Below, one piece after another: positions 51,556 to 60,669 of a DNA stretch of 64,000 nucleotides. The notes beneath the pieces are model-generated. The model made no database searches. It saw nothing but the letters and a program-made list of their open reading frames with translations, and was not told the origin of the DNA. Made by a program: the position numbers and the translations under genes. Each line of letters starts with the position of its first letter. Positions within the stretch are counted from its first letter, which is position 1. Source of the stretch: Cumulibacter sp047975195 (GTDB lineage Bacteria > Actinomycetota > Actinomycetes > Mycobacteriales > Antricoccaceae); NCBI GenBank assembly GCA_047975195.1, contig JBKEDB010000063.1, positions 1-64,000 on the forward strand, in the 5' to 3' direction.

Positions 51556-52791
51556 ATGCGTTCGTGGCCTGAGGTGAGTGTCCCCACGGTGGCTGGGTCT
51601 GGACCACCGTTGCGTCTGTTCGACAGTTCTACCGAGTCGGTCCGCGAGGTCCGCCTCGACGGTACGGCGAAGATGTACGTCTGTGGAATCACGCCGTACG
51701 ACGCGACTCACCTCGGGCACGCGGCCACCTACCTGACGTTCGACATGGTGCAACGGGTCCTGCGCGATCAGGGTCAAGACGTGCGATACGTACAGAACGT
51801 GACGGACGTCGACGATCCGCTGATCGAACGCGCTCACCGCGACGGGATCGGCTGGCAGGAGCTGGCCGAGCGCGAAACCGACCTGTTCCGCTCCGACATG
51901 GAAGCCCTGCGGATCATTCCGCCGCAGGAGTATCTCGGCGTCGTAGAGACGATCGATGATGTGGTGGCGGCGATCGAGAAGTTGCTGGTCAATGGGTCGG
52001 CGTACCGGCTGGAGGACGGCACCGGTGACGTCTACTTCGACGTGAGCGCCGACGAGCGGTTCGGTTACGTCAGCGGGTACGACGAGAATCAGATGTTGGA
52101 GTTCTTCGCCGAGCGCGGCGGGGACCCCGATCGCGCCGGAAAGCGCAACCGCCTCGATCCGCTGCTGTGGAAGGGCGCGCGGGACGGAGATCCGTCTTGG
52201 CCCAGTAACCTCGGCGCCGGCCGACCGGGTTGGCACATCGAGTGCGCGATCATCGCGTTGACCCGTCTCGGAGAGCAGATCACGGTGCAGGGCGGCGGGA
52301 GCGACCTGCGGTTCCCGCACCACGAGATGTCCGTTGCGCATGCCGAGTCGCTGACTGGCATCGTCCCGTTCGCGGGGCATTACTGCCAGGCCGGCATGAT
52401 CGGCTACCAGGGCACGAAGATGTCGAAGTCGCTAGGCAATCTGGTGCTGGTTTCCACACTCACCGCCGGTGGCGTGGACCCGATGGCAATTCGGCTCGCC
52501 CTATTGCAGCAAGGCCATTTCCGTGATGACCGCGAGTGGACCGACGAGTTGCTTCGCGAGGCCGAGCGTACGCTTGTCGAATGGCGTGAGGCGGTCTCGC
52601 GCGAGCGCGGTCCCGACATCACTGCGACCCTCGCGCAGGTCCGTGACCGACTGGCGGACGACCTTGATACCGCTGGTGCGGTGGATGCGATCAGCCGCTG
52701 GGCCAAGACGGCGCCCGGGCAAGGGGACTCCGCCGGCGCGGTCTCGAGCATGCGCACGGCAATCGATGCCCTGCTCGGTATCGCCCTGTAG
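51556..52791 (+). CDS. mshC: MshC, cysteine:GlcN-Ins ligase of mycothiol biosynthesis
   Basis: MshC joins L-cysteine to 1-O-glucosaminyl-inositol in an ATP-dependent step of mycothiol synthesis. At 411 residues the length is standard. As in cysteinyl-tRNA synthetase, the zinc cysteine is in KMYVCGITPYD, the HIGH motif is THLGHA and the KMSKS motif is intact (TKMSKSLGN). The GWHIECA motif supplies the second zinc cysteine; the loop GGGSDLRFPHHEMS follows. ATG 51556 matches the usual RSWPEV start. It lies 98 nt after the kinase-like gene and ends at a strong bidirectional hairpin. Confidence 0.96.
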   Translation: MRSWPEVSVPTVAGSGPPLRLFDSSTESVREVRLDGTAKMYVCGITPYDATHLGHAATYLTFDMVQRVLRDQGQDVRYVQNVTDVDDPLIERAHRDGIGWQELAERETDLFRSDMEALRIIPPQEYLGVVETIDDVVAAIEKLLVNGSAYRLEDGTGDVYFDVSADERFGYVSGYDENQMLEFFAERGGDPDRAGKRNRLDPLLWKGARDGDPSWPSNLGAGRPGWHIECAIIALTRLGEQITVQGGGSDLRFPHHEMSVAHAESLTGIVPFAGHYCQAGMIGYQGTKMSKSLGNLVLVSTLTAGGVDPMAIRLALLQQGHFRDDREWTDELLREAERTLVEWREAVSRERGPDITATLAQVRDRLADDLDTAGAVDAISRWAKTAPGQGDSAGAVSSMRTAIDALLGIAL

Positions 52792-52816
52792 CAAATTCAC
52801 GCATGGTTGCGCGCAC

Positions 52817-52854
52817 GCGAAGGCGCCGGTGCCCATCGCGACCGGCGCCTTCGC
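52817..52854. terminator. 14-bp perfect hairpin between convergent mshC and phoX
   Basis: GCGAAGGCGCCGGT (52817-52830) and ACCGGCGCCTTCGC (52841-52854) pair without mismatch over a 10-nt loop. It lies 25 nt after mshC and 52 nt beyond the phoX end, so it can stop both transcripts. No T-run is present; many actinobacterial terminators lack one. Confidence 0.75.
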
Positions 52855-52906
52855 TCATTCACGGAGTTAGGCCGCGCCGTGTCGACCATTCCGTGAAGCG
52901 ATCGCT

Positions 52907-55017
52907 CTAGTCTTTGCCGGGTTTGCCGTTGCCTTTGCCCGGCTTTCCCGCGTGGTCGGGCTTGCCTGGGTTGTTCTCCATACCGATTTTGCCGTGCTTA
53001 CCGTTCCCAGGTCGCCACACACCGACGATGGAGGGCCTCGGGACCGACGAACCGCCGTCCGGCCAGTGCGAGCTCGGCGACTCAAAGGTCGCATCGTCGG
53101 TCTCGCCCGGGTGCTGCACGGCGACGAACACGCGCTCATCTGCCACCCACGGTCCGCACGTCTCCGCGCCGATAGGGACATAAAGGAACTGACGTACTTC
53201 GCCGCGGTGCTTACCCTCCAGCGCGACGCCGTAGAGGCCGTCGTGCGCGCCCAGTTGGTTACCGTCGGTGGAGATCCACAAGGTCCCGTGCGCATCGAAC
53301 GTGATGTTGTCCGGGCAGGAGATGGGCGAGACCTTCGACTTGTCAGCGCCCGCGAAGTACGTTGACGGATCGTTCGGATCGCCAGCCAGTAAGAAGATGT
53401 TCCACCCGAACGACGCGGCCGTCGCGTCATCGCCGGCCTCGATCACCTCGAGGATGTGCCCGTGCTTGTTGCTGGTGCGCGGGTTCGCCTCGTCCGCGAC
53501 GGTGCGCGAGGTGTTGTTCGTGAGCGCGATGTAGACGTGTCCGGTTTCTGGATGCGGTTCGACGTCCTCGGGGGCGATCCATCTCGGTCGCGCCGACAGC
53601 GTCGCCTGCCAGGCGCGTGAACAGATAAACCTCCTCGGCACTCATCCCGGCGACGAAGGACTCGTTGCCGGCAGCCAGCTTGATCCACTCGCCGGTGCCA
53701 TCGAAGGCGCCGTCCGACGGAAGTGCTCCGTCGCCGGTGATTTCCGAGGCTGGGGAGTCGCCAGTGAACTTCGCGACATACAGCGTTCCGTCATCCAGCA
53801 GCGTGGCATTGTTCGCCTTCGCGGCGGCCGTTCCGGAAAGGTCGACCGTTCCGTTCGAGACAAACTTGTAGAAATAGTCGAAGCGCTCGTCATCGCCCAT
53901 GTAGGCGACGGCGCGACCGTCAGCCGCGATCCGGATATTCGCGGCCTCGTGCTTGAACCGGCCGAGGGCGGTGCGTTTCTTCGGAGTGGACGTCGGATCG
54001 AATGGGTCGATTTCTACGATCCAGCCGAACCAGTTGGGCTCGTTCGGCTCCTTGACGACGTCGAACCGATCGTCGAACCGTTCCCACTTCCGCTCGGTCT
54101 CAGTCCCGCCGAGCCCATAGCGGGCCAGGCGCTGTTTCGCCGTCGGATCGGTGACCAGTTCGGCGTTAGCGAAGTACTGGTTGAGGTTTTCCTCCGCGGT
54201 GAGCCACGTGCCCCACGGCGTCAGGCCACCGGCGCAGTTATTCAAGGTGCCCAGCACCGTGACACCGGTCGGGTCGGCGGTGGTCTGCACCAACTCATGA
54301 CCGGCGACCGGACCAGTCAACTCGAACTCTGAGGAGGTGTGGAAGCGTCGGTTGAGTTCGTGGCCGACGATCGGTGTGACGGCGCCGCCCTTCTTTGGCG
54401 CCTCGACAACAATGACGGACAGCCCGTGCGCCGCCCAGGCGATCTCAACCTGCTCCTGCGTCGGGTTAGCCGCCTCGTAGCCCGGGAACATGATGTATTC
54501 GTCGGTGTACTCATGATTTGGTCATCACGAGTTGCTTGCCCTTGGCGAGATCGAAGAATCCCAGGAAGTCGCAGTTGTAGCCAAACTGGCCGAGTTGCGC
54601 CTCGACGGTCTGATTGTTCGGATCGAATGCGGGCGCGCCGGTCAGGATCGGATCACCCCAGCGGATGACGACCTGTTGCTGGTAGCCCTCGGGGAAAACT
54701 ACGGCATCCTCAACGGAGGGTTCGATTGGCGGGAAGCGCAGTCCTGGGGCCTCGACCGGGGGTGCCGCGCTCGCAGGTGTGCTGCCCAGCGTGACAGCTG
54801 CGGCGCCGGCCGCGCCGACCACGGCGGTGGCCTGCAGCATCCGACGGCGAGAAAGCGCCGCCTTCAGTACGTCACCGAAGTACTCGTTACCGGACTGGTT
54901 AGGCACTGCGTGGTCGCATGCATTTCCGCAGCGCATCAAGCAGGTGAGCGACGAACGGTTCGCGTGGGGCGAGGTCAACAGGGGCAGTAGGGCACGCCTA
55001 GGCCGCGCAGCGGTCAT
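52907..55017 (-). pseudogene. phoX: PhoX-type (DUF839) Tat-exported phosphatase, two frameshifts
   Basis: The product would be about 700 residues, related to the Ca-dependent alkaline phosphatase PhoX/DUF839. It starts at ATG 55017 after GAGGAGC, with an N-terminal CLMRCGNACDH segment and a Tat signal (SRRRMLQATAVVGAAGAAA). The coding is split across three frames. An extra A in the AAA run (54517-54519) ends frame one at TKS-stop; removing it gives TNHEYTDEYIMFPG. An extra C in a 5-C run (53570-53574) breaks frame two after MDRP; removing it gives PEDVEPHPETG. The last part ends in a Lys/Gly-rich tail. It is either a young pseudogene or an assembly error at homopolymers. Confidence 0.85.
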
Positions 55018-55129
55018 GAAGAGGCTCCTCGAGCAGTCTGGACAAATCTGGCCGCTGTGAAACCTATTGAATCTCGCCAACCAGGCCCTGAACTGCAGGT
55101 AAACGTCGCGCGGCGTTCACCTAGCGCGC

Positions 55130-55990
55130 TTACAACTCGTCGTCGCCGGGGTTATCACGACGTCGCAGGTACCGCTCGAAATCCGCAGCGAGCTGTTCGG
55201 CGGCGTCCTCGTCAACGTGGTCCTCCTCGACGGCGAGTGCGTCGAGTTGCTCGCGGATTGACGGGTCTTGATCGACGAGTGTGCGCACCACGCTGATGGC
55301 TGCGGCCGCTTGCTGCTCGAGCGATTCCACGCTGATCGGTTCCTCAAGTATGTCTTCTAAGCGTCTGAGCAACGCGACCGTTGCCGGTGTCCAGGTCGGC
55401 GCTGTCACGTAATACGGCGTCCCGGCCCAGAAGGAAACCGTAGGGATGCCCACTCGGACTGCGGCGTCATGCAGCACGCCGGTGATGCCTGTCGGGCCTT
55501 CGTAGGAGGACTGCGCGAGCCGGTACTGGGCGGCTGAGCGTGGATCCCAGGCGCTACCGGTCACCGGCACCGGACGTTCGTAATGCGTATCTGTGCTCAT
55601 TCCGCCGAGCAGCACGATCCGCTCGACCCCGAGATCGCGGGCGATCTCGAGAAACTCCTCGCAGAACGTCTTCCAACGCAGGTTGGGTTCCGGCCCAGAC
55701 ATCAGCACGACGTCGCGCCCAGAGACCGGCATTCGGGCGATGCTGACGCGGACCGTGCCCCACACGATGTGCCGGGAGACCCCGTTGACCAAGGCGACGT
55801 GCGGCCTGTTTACCTGAAAGTCGTAATAGTCCTCGGGATCAATCGAGGTGTATGCCCGGGCGTCCCAGGTGAGCGCTAGATGTTCGACGGTCGTCGTCGC
55901 GGCCTCGCCAGCGTCGTTCCATCCAGAAAACGCGCAGATCATCGTAGGTTCGACCAGGTCCGGAAGGTAGTCGTCTGAGGCCATCATCAC
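55130..55990 (-). CDS. PAC2 family protein
   Basis: This 286-residue protein of the PAC2 family is related to proteasome assembly chaperone 2 and is widespread in actinomycetes that carry a proteasome. Characteristic segments are MICAFSGWNDAGEAATTTVEHL, LVNGVSRHIVWGTVRV, and VLLGGMSTDTHYERPVPVTG. The C-terminal tail is acidic. In M. tuberculosis the equivalent is Rv2125 next to metH. The 47-nt gap to metH is a shared divergent promoter zone. A chaperone role in actinobacteria is assumed from family membership and is not proven. Confidence 0.88.
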   Translation of the reverse strand: MMMASDDYLPDLVEPTMICAFSGWNDAGEAATTTVEHLALTWDARAYTSIDPEDYYDFQVNRPHVALVNGVSRHIVWGTVRVSIARMPVSGRDVVLMSGPEPNLRWKTFCEEFLEIARDLGVERIVLLGGMSTDTHYERPVPVTGSAWDPRSAAQYRLAQSSYEGPTGITGVLHDAAVRVGIPTVSFWAGTPYYVTAPTWTPATVALLRRLEDILEEPISVESLEQQAAAAISVVRTLVDQDPSIREQLDALAVEEDHVDEDAAEQLAADFERYLRRRDNPGDDEL

Positions 55991-56037
55991 GCCAGCCTAC
56001 GGGCAGGGGCCTATCGCGGCGGTCATAGACTGAGTCC

Positions 56038-59000
56038 ATGATTTCCCCTACATCCTCCCGGTTAATTGCTGCGCTCGAATCTGGCACCCTCGTGGCCGAT
56101 GGGGCGATGGGGACGATGTTGCAGGGATACGACCTGAGCCTGGATGATTTCGACCAGCTCGAAGGCTGCAATGAAATCCTGAACGTCACCCGCCCGGACG
56201 TCGTCCGCGCTATTCACGACGCTTATCTGACGGCCGGCGCGCAGGCTATCGAGACCAACACCTTCGGCGCCAACTACGCCAACCTCCTTGAGTACGACAT
56301 CCCTGAACGCATCTATGAACTCGCGCTCACAGGCACCCAACTTGCGCGCGAACGCGCTGATCTTTTCTCCACCGAGGATGCCCCGAGGTTCGTGCTCGGA
56401 TCGATTGGCCCGGGCACGAAACTGCCGACGCTAGGGCATACGACGTTCGCCACGTTGCGCGATGCTTATCGTCAGCAGGTCGACGGCCTCATCGACGGAG
56501 GCGTGGACGCGCTGTTAATCGAGACGTGCCAGGACCTGCTGCAGGCCAAGAGCGCGGTGATCGGCGCCAAGCGCGCGATGACGGCCAAGGATCGCCACGT
56601 GCCGATTATCGTGCACGTCACCGTAGAGACCACTGGCACGATGCTGCTGGGCTCGGAGATCGGCGCCGCGCTCACCGCGCTCAGCGCGCTGGATATCGAT
56701 CTGATCGGCTTGAACTGCGCCACCGGCCCGGACGAGATGAGCGAGCACCTGCGCTACCTCTCGACGTATTCGCCGATTCCGATTTCGGTGATGCCGAACG
56801 CCGGCCTGCCGGTACTAGGGGCCAACGGCGCCGAATATCCACTTGGGCCGGACGACTTCAGCGCCGCCGTCGCCCGGTTCGTCGCTGATTATGGAGTCCG
56901 ATTCGTCGGCGGCTGCTGTGGCACGACACCTGAGCACGTACGCGCATTACGTACCGCCGTCGATGCCGTGCAGCCGGCACAGCGGACGCCGGTGAGCGAG
57001 CCCGGGATTTCCTCGCTCTACCAGCACGTCCCGTATCGGCAGGATGCCGGTGTGCTGCTGGTAGGTGAGCGCACGAACACCAATGGCAGCAAGGCTTTCC
57101 GCGAAGCGCTCATTGACGGTCGCATTGACGACTGCGTTGACGTGGCCAAAGGCCTTGCGCGTGATGGTTCGCATGTGATCGATCTATGCGTTGACTACGT
57201 CGGACGCGATGGCGCCGCCGACATGAGCCGCCTCGCAGAGCAATTCGCGACCGCCACGACGCTGCCGATCATGCTCGATTCCACCGAAGTGCCCGTCCTT
57301 GAGGCCGGGCTGGAGCGGCTTGGTGGACGCTGCATCATCAACTCGGTCAACCTGGAGGACGGCGACGGCGAAAACTCCCGCTGGGCGCGGTTGCTGCCGA
57401 TCGTTGTCGAGCACGGAGCGGCCGTCGTCGCATTGACTATCGACGAAGAAGGCCAGGCGCGCACGGCATCGGAAAAGGTCCGGATCGCCAGCCGGATGAC
57501 CGACGAACTACATGACCGCTGGGGCCTGGCGTACCCCGACATCATCATCGACGCGCTCACATTCACCGTCGCGACCGGTCAGGAAGAGTCTCGCCGCGAC
57601 GCGCTGGAGACCATCGAAGGTATCCGCCAACTGAAAGAGAAGTACCCGACCATCAGCACGACGCTCGGTCTGTCGAACGTGTCGTTCGGGCTGAACCCCG
57701 CGGCGCGTCAGGTGCTGAACTCGGTGTTCCTGAACGAGTGCCAACAGGCCGGGCTGGACAGCGCGATCCTGCACGCGAGCAAGATTCTGCCGATGTTGAA
57801 GATTGACGATGAACAGAAGCAGGTCGCGCTCGATTTGATCTACGATCGTCGCCGTCCCGCGACCGACACCGAGTCGGCGTACGACCCGTTGACTCGGCTG
57901 CTGGAGATCTTCGATGGGGTGAAGGTCGCTGGCAGCGCTGAATCCCGGGCCGAAGAACTGCGCGCATTACCGCTCGATGAGCGTCTCAAGCGTCGGATCA
58001 TCGATGGTGAGCGCGCTGGTCTCGAGGATGATCTCGACGAAGCAATGCAGTCAATTCCGCCGCTGAAGATCATCAACGAACTGCTGTTGGATGGCATGAA
58101 AACCGTCGGTGAGCTGTTCGGCTCCGGCCAGATGCAGTTGCCGTTCGTCTTGCAGTCGGCTGAGGTGATGAAGGCGGCCGTCGCCCACCTCGAGCCACAC
58201 ATGGAAAAGACCGACGACGACGGTAAGGGCACGATCGTGCTGGCCACGGTCAAGGGCGATGTCCATGACATCGGTAAGAACCTCGTCGACATCATCCTGA
58301 GCAATAACGGCTATTCCGTGGTCAACCTCGGTATCAAGCAGCCAGTCAACGCAATCATCGACGCAGCGGTGGAACACAACGCCGACGTGATCGGGATGTC
58401 TGGGCTCCTGGTGAAGTCGACCGTGGTCATGAAGGAGAACCTGCAGGAACTCAACTCTCGTGGGCTGTCGGACCGGTTCCCGGTGGTGCTCGGCGGCGCT
58501 GCGCTGACTCGCGCATACGTCGAGGACGATCTGGACGACATTTACCAGTCGGACGTGTACTACGCGCGCGATGCCTTCGAAGGCCTGCGGGTTATGGACG
58601 ACATCAAGGCCGCGAGCCGCGGGGAGATCACCGTGGCCGAGACCGAGGAGCGCGCGCGCAAGAAAACCGAGCGTAAAGAGCGGCGGGCTCGCTCGCTGCG
58701 CATCGCCGAGGAACGCAAGGCCAAAGAGGGCCCGCTGGTGATTCCCGCCCGTTCGGACGTCGCCGACGACAATCCCGTCCCGACCGCCCCGTTCTACGGA
58801 TCCCGCGTGATCAAGGGGATCCCGCTGGCGGACTACGCGAGCATGCTCGATGAGCGCGCCACGTTCATGGGGCAGTGGGGGCTACGTGGCACCCGCGACG
58901 GGGTGTCCTTTGAGCAGTTGGTAGAGACTGAGGGTCGCCCGCGGTTGCGGCAATGGCTCGATCGGATTCACACTGAGGCGCTCTCGGAGGCCGCCGTCGT

Positions 59001-59592
59001 GTACGGGTACTTCCCGTGCGTATCTGAAGGAGACGACGTCATCGTGCTGAACGAGGATGGCTCGGACCGGGTCCGGTTCACCTTCCCTCGCCAGCAGCGC
59101 GATCGGCACTTGTGCTTGGCGGACTTCTTCCGCAGCCGCAAGCAGGCCGATGCCGAAGGGCGTCCGGACGTGATCGCATTCGACATCGTCACGATGGGCA
59201 ACAAAATCTCCGACGCGACGGCGAAACTGTTCGCGGACAATGCGTATCGCGAGTACATGGAACTGCACGGACTGTCGGTGCAACTCACCGAGTCGCTGGC
59301 TGAATACTGGCACAAGCGGATCCGCTCCGAGCTCACGTTCGATGACGGTCTCGCGGCGTCCGCGGAGGATCCGGCGAGCCTGGACGACTATTTCAAACTC
59401 GGTTATCGCGGTGCGCGGTTCGCGTTCGGCTACCCGGCCTGCCCGGACCTGGAGGAGCAAACCAAGCTCGTCGAGTTGTTAGAGCCGTCTCGAATCGGCG
59501 TTGAACTCAGCGATGGCTTCCAGTTGCATCCGGAGCAGTCGACGTCGGCACTGGTTTGCCATCACCCCGATGCGAAGTACTTCGCCACCTGA
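56038..59592 (+). CDS. metH: Cobalamin-dependent methionine synthase
   Basis: This 1184-residue four-module MetH transfers a methyl group from methyl-tetrahydrofolate to homocysteine. Modules in order: Hcy-binding domain with zinc cysteines (LNCATG and GGCCGTTPEH, about residues 225 and 291), pterin-binding domain (VGERTNTNGSKAF...), B12 cap and B12 domain with DVHDIGKN (about residues 741-748) holding the axial histidine, then the SAM-dependent reactivation domain at the C-terminus. It starts at ATG 56038, only 47 nt from divergent PAC2, so there is no room for a cobalamin riboswitch. All residues needed for activity appear intact. Confidence 0.96.
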   Translation: MISPTSSRLIAALESGTLVADGAMGTMLQGYDLSLDDFDQLEGCNEILNVTRPDVVRAIHDAYLTAGAQAIETNTFGANYANLLEYDIPERIYELALTGTQLARERADLFSTEDAPRFVLGSIGPGTKLPTLGHTTFATLRDAYRQQVDGLIDGGVDALLIETCQDLLQAKSAVIGAKRAMTAKDRHVPIIVHVTVETTGTMLLGSEIGAALTALSALDIDLIGLNCATGPDEMSEHLRYLSTYSPIPISVMPNAGLPVLGANGAEYPLGPDDFSAAVARFVADYGVRFVGGCCGTTPEHVRALRTAVDAVQPAQRTPVSEPGISSLYQHVPYRQDAGVLLVGERTNTNGSKAFREALIDGRIDDCVDVAKGLARDGSHVIDLCVDYVGRDGAADMSRLAEQFATATTLPIMLDSTEVPVLEAGLERLGGRCIINSVNLEDGDGENSRWARLLPIVVEHGAAVVALTIDEEGQARTASEKVRIASRMTDELHDRWGLAYPDIIIDALTFTVATGQEESRRDALETIEGIRQLKEKYPTISTTLGLSNVSFGLNPAARQVLNSVFLNECQQAGLDSAILHASKILPMLKIDDEQKQVALDLIYDRRRPATDTESAYDPLTRLLEIFDGVKVAGSAESRAEELRALPLDERLKRRIIDGERAGLEDDLDEAMQSIPPLKIINELLLDGMKTVGELFGSGQMQLPFVLQSAEVMKAAVAHLEPHMEKTDDDGKGTIVLATVKGDVHDIGKNLVDIILSNNGYSVVNLGIKQPVNAIIDAAVEHNADVIGMSGLLVKSTVVMKENLQELNSRGLSDRFPVVLGGAALTRAYVEDDLDDIYQSDVYYARDAFEGLRVMDDIKAASRGEITVAETEERARKKTERKERRARSLRIAEERKAKEGPLVIPARSDVADDNPVPTAPFYGSRVIKGIPLADYASMLDERATFMGQWGLRGTRDGVSFEQLVETEGRPRLRQWLDRIHTEALSEAAVVYGYFPCVSEGDDVIVLNEDGSDRVRFTFPRQQRDRHLCLADFFRSRKQADAEGRPDVIAFDIVTMGNKISDATAKLFADNAYREYMELHGLSVQLTESLAEYWHKRIRSELTFDDGLAASAEDPASLDDYFKLGYRGARFAFGYPACPDLEEQTKLVELLEPSRIGVELSDGFQLHPEQSTSALVCHHPDAKYFAT

Positions 59593-59742
59593 GCACCGGA
59601 CACACTCGCCGCACCCCGTCCGACCAGGGCCGTCATCGCCTGGAGCGGTGGCGCGGAACGAGGCGGCGTGGGCTGCGCGTGCCTGCAGCCTTACCGGCTG
59701 ACGTGTCGCCATGACGACTGGCCGAGCGCCCCGCCGACTGAA

Positions 59743-60642
59743 CTAGTCAGCGGGCCGCTCGGCTCGCCGGTCAATCGTGTAACTGAGCGCATGCTCCTCG
59801 GGAAACGGCGGCGGTGTGCCGCCCTTCGCCGGGCATAGCGCATGGTGATCGCACCAGTCGCACAGCCTGCTGGGGTGAGGTCGGAAGTCCTGTGTCTCGA
59901 TCGCCTTCTCGATCGCGGCCCATAGCGCGCGTAGTTGTCGCTCCAGCCGTTCCAACTCGACCTGGTCGGGGGAGTAGGTGAGTTCGTCGCGGTCCGCCAG
60001 GTACATCAGTTTCAGCTGCGCTGGAATCGAGCCCGTGGTGCGCCACAACACCAGCGCGTAGAACTTCATCTGAAACAGGGCCTTCGCCTCGAACATCTCG
60101 CGCGGCGCTGCGCCGGTCTTGTAGTCGACTACGCGCACCTGGCCGTCCGGAGCGATATCCATGCGATCGACAGACCCGCGCAGGAGCAAGCCGTCATCCA
60201 GGACCGTCTGCACGAGCATTTCGCGCTCGGACGGGTCGAAGCGTCGCGGGTCCTCCAGCGCGAAATACTTCTTCACCAACGTTCGCGCCGTGCCCAGCCA
60301 GGTTGCGAGCTCTTTGCCTTGGTCGTCGCCAAACAACTCGCCGAGAACGGGTTCTTCGGCGAGCAGTTCAGACCATGCAGGCTCCACCATGCTCTGCGCC
60401 TGCTCGGGTGTGCGCTCGGCTCGCGGCAACTCAAACAACTTCTCGAGGACCGCATGAACAATCGTACCCCGGGCCGCGGCCGGAGACGGTTTCTCCGGCA
60501 GCCGATCGACGCTGCGGAAGCGATACAGCAACGGGCACGTCTTGAAGTCGGCCGCGCGGGACGGCGATAGCGAACCGGTTATCTGCATCTCGAGTAGCTC
60601 TTCGTCTGGCACGTTTCTCAGAGTAGGTGAGCGTGCCGACAC
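59743..60642 (-). CDS. RecB-family (PD-(D/E)XK) nuclease with Fe-S cysteines
   Basis: This 299-residue protein resembles the RecB/Cas4-type nuclease family. It has the first cysteine in FKTCPLLYRF (about C34), the PD-(D/E)XK site as RGSVDRMDIAPDG and VVDYKTG, and three late cysteines in CDWCDHHALCPAKG. Such four cysteines hold an Fe-S cluster in AddB/Cas4 relatives. The M. tuberculosis positional equivalent is Rv2119. GTG 60642 is used; a shorter start near the MQITGSLSPSR segment is possible. It diverges from the site-2 protease by 27 nt. It is not associated with CRISPR here. Confidence 0.88.
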   Translation of the reverse strand: MSARSPTLRNVPDEELLEMQITGSLSPSRAADFKTCPLLYRFRSVDRLPEKPSPAAARGTIVHAVLEKLFELPRAERTPEQAQSMVEPAWSELLAEEPVLGELFGDDQGKELATWLGTARTLVKKYFALEDPRRFDPSEREMLVQTVLDDGLLLRGSVDRMDIAPDGQVRVVDYKTGAAPREMFEAKALFQMKFYALVLWRTTGSIPAQLKLMYLADRDELTYSPDQVELERLERQLRALWAAIEKAIETQDFRPHPSRLCDWCDHHALCPAKGGTPPPFPEEHALSYTIDRRAERPAD

Positions 60643-60669
60643 AATTCATGAGCCGCCTACGATGGTGAC

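Noticed and set aside
55991..56037. Cobalamin riboswitch upstream of metH
   Set aside because: Only 47 nt separate metH from the divergent PAC2 gene, too short for a B12 riboswitch, which needs about 200 nt.
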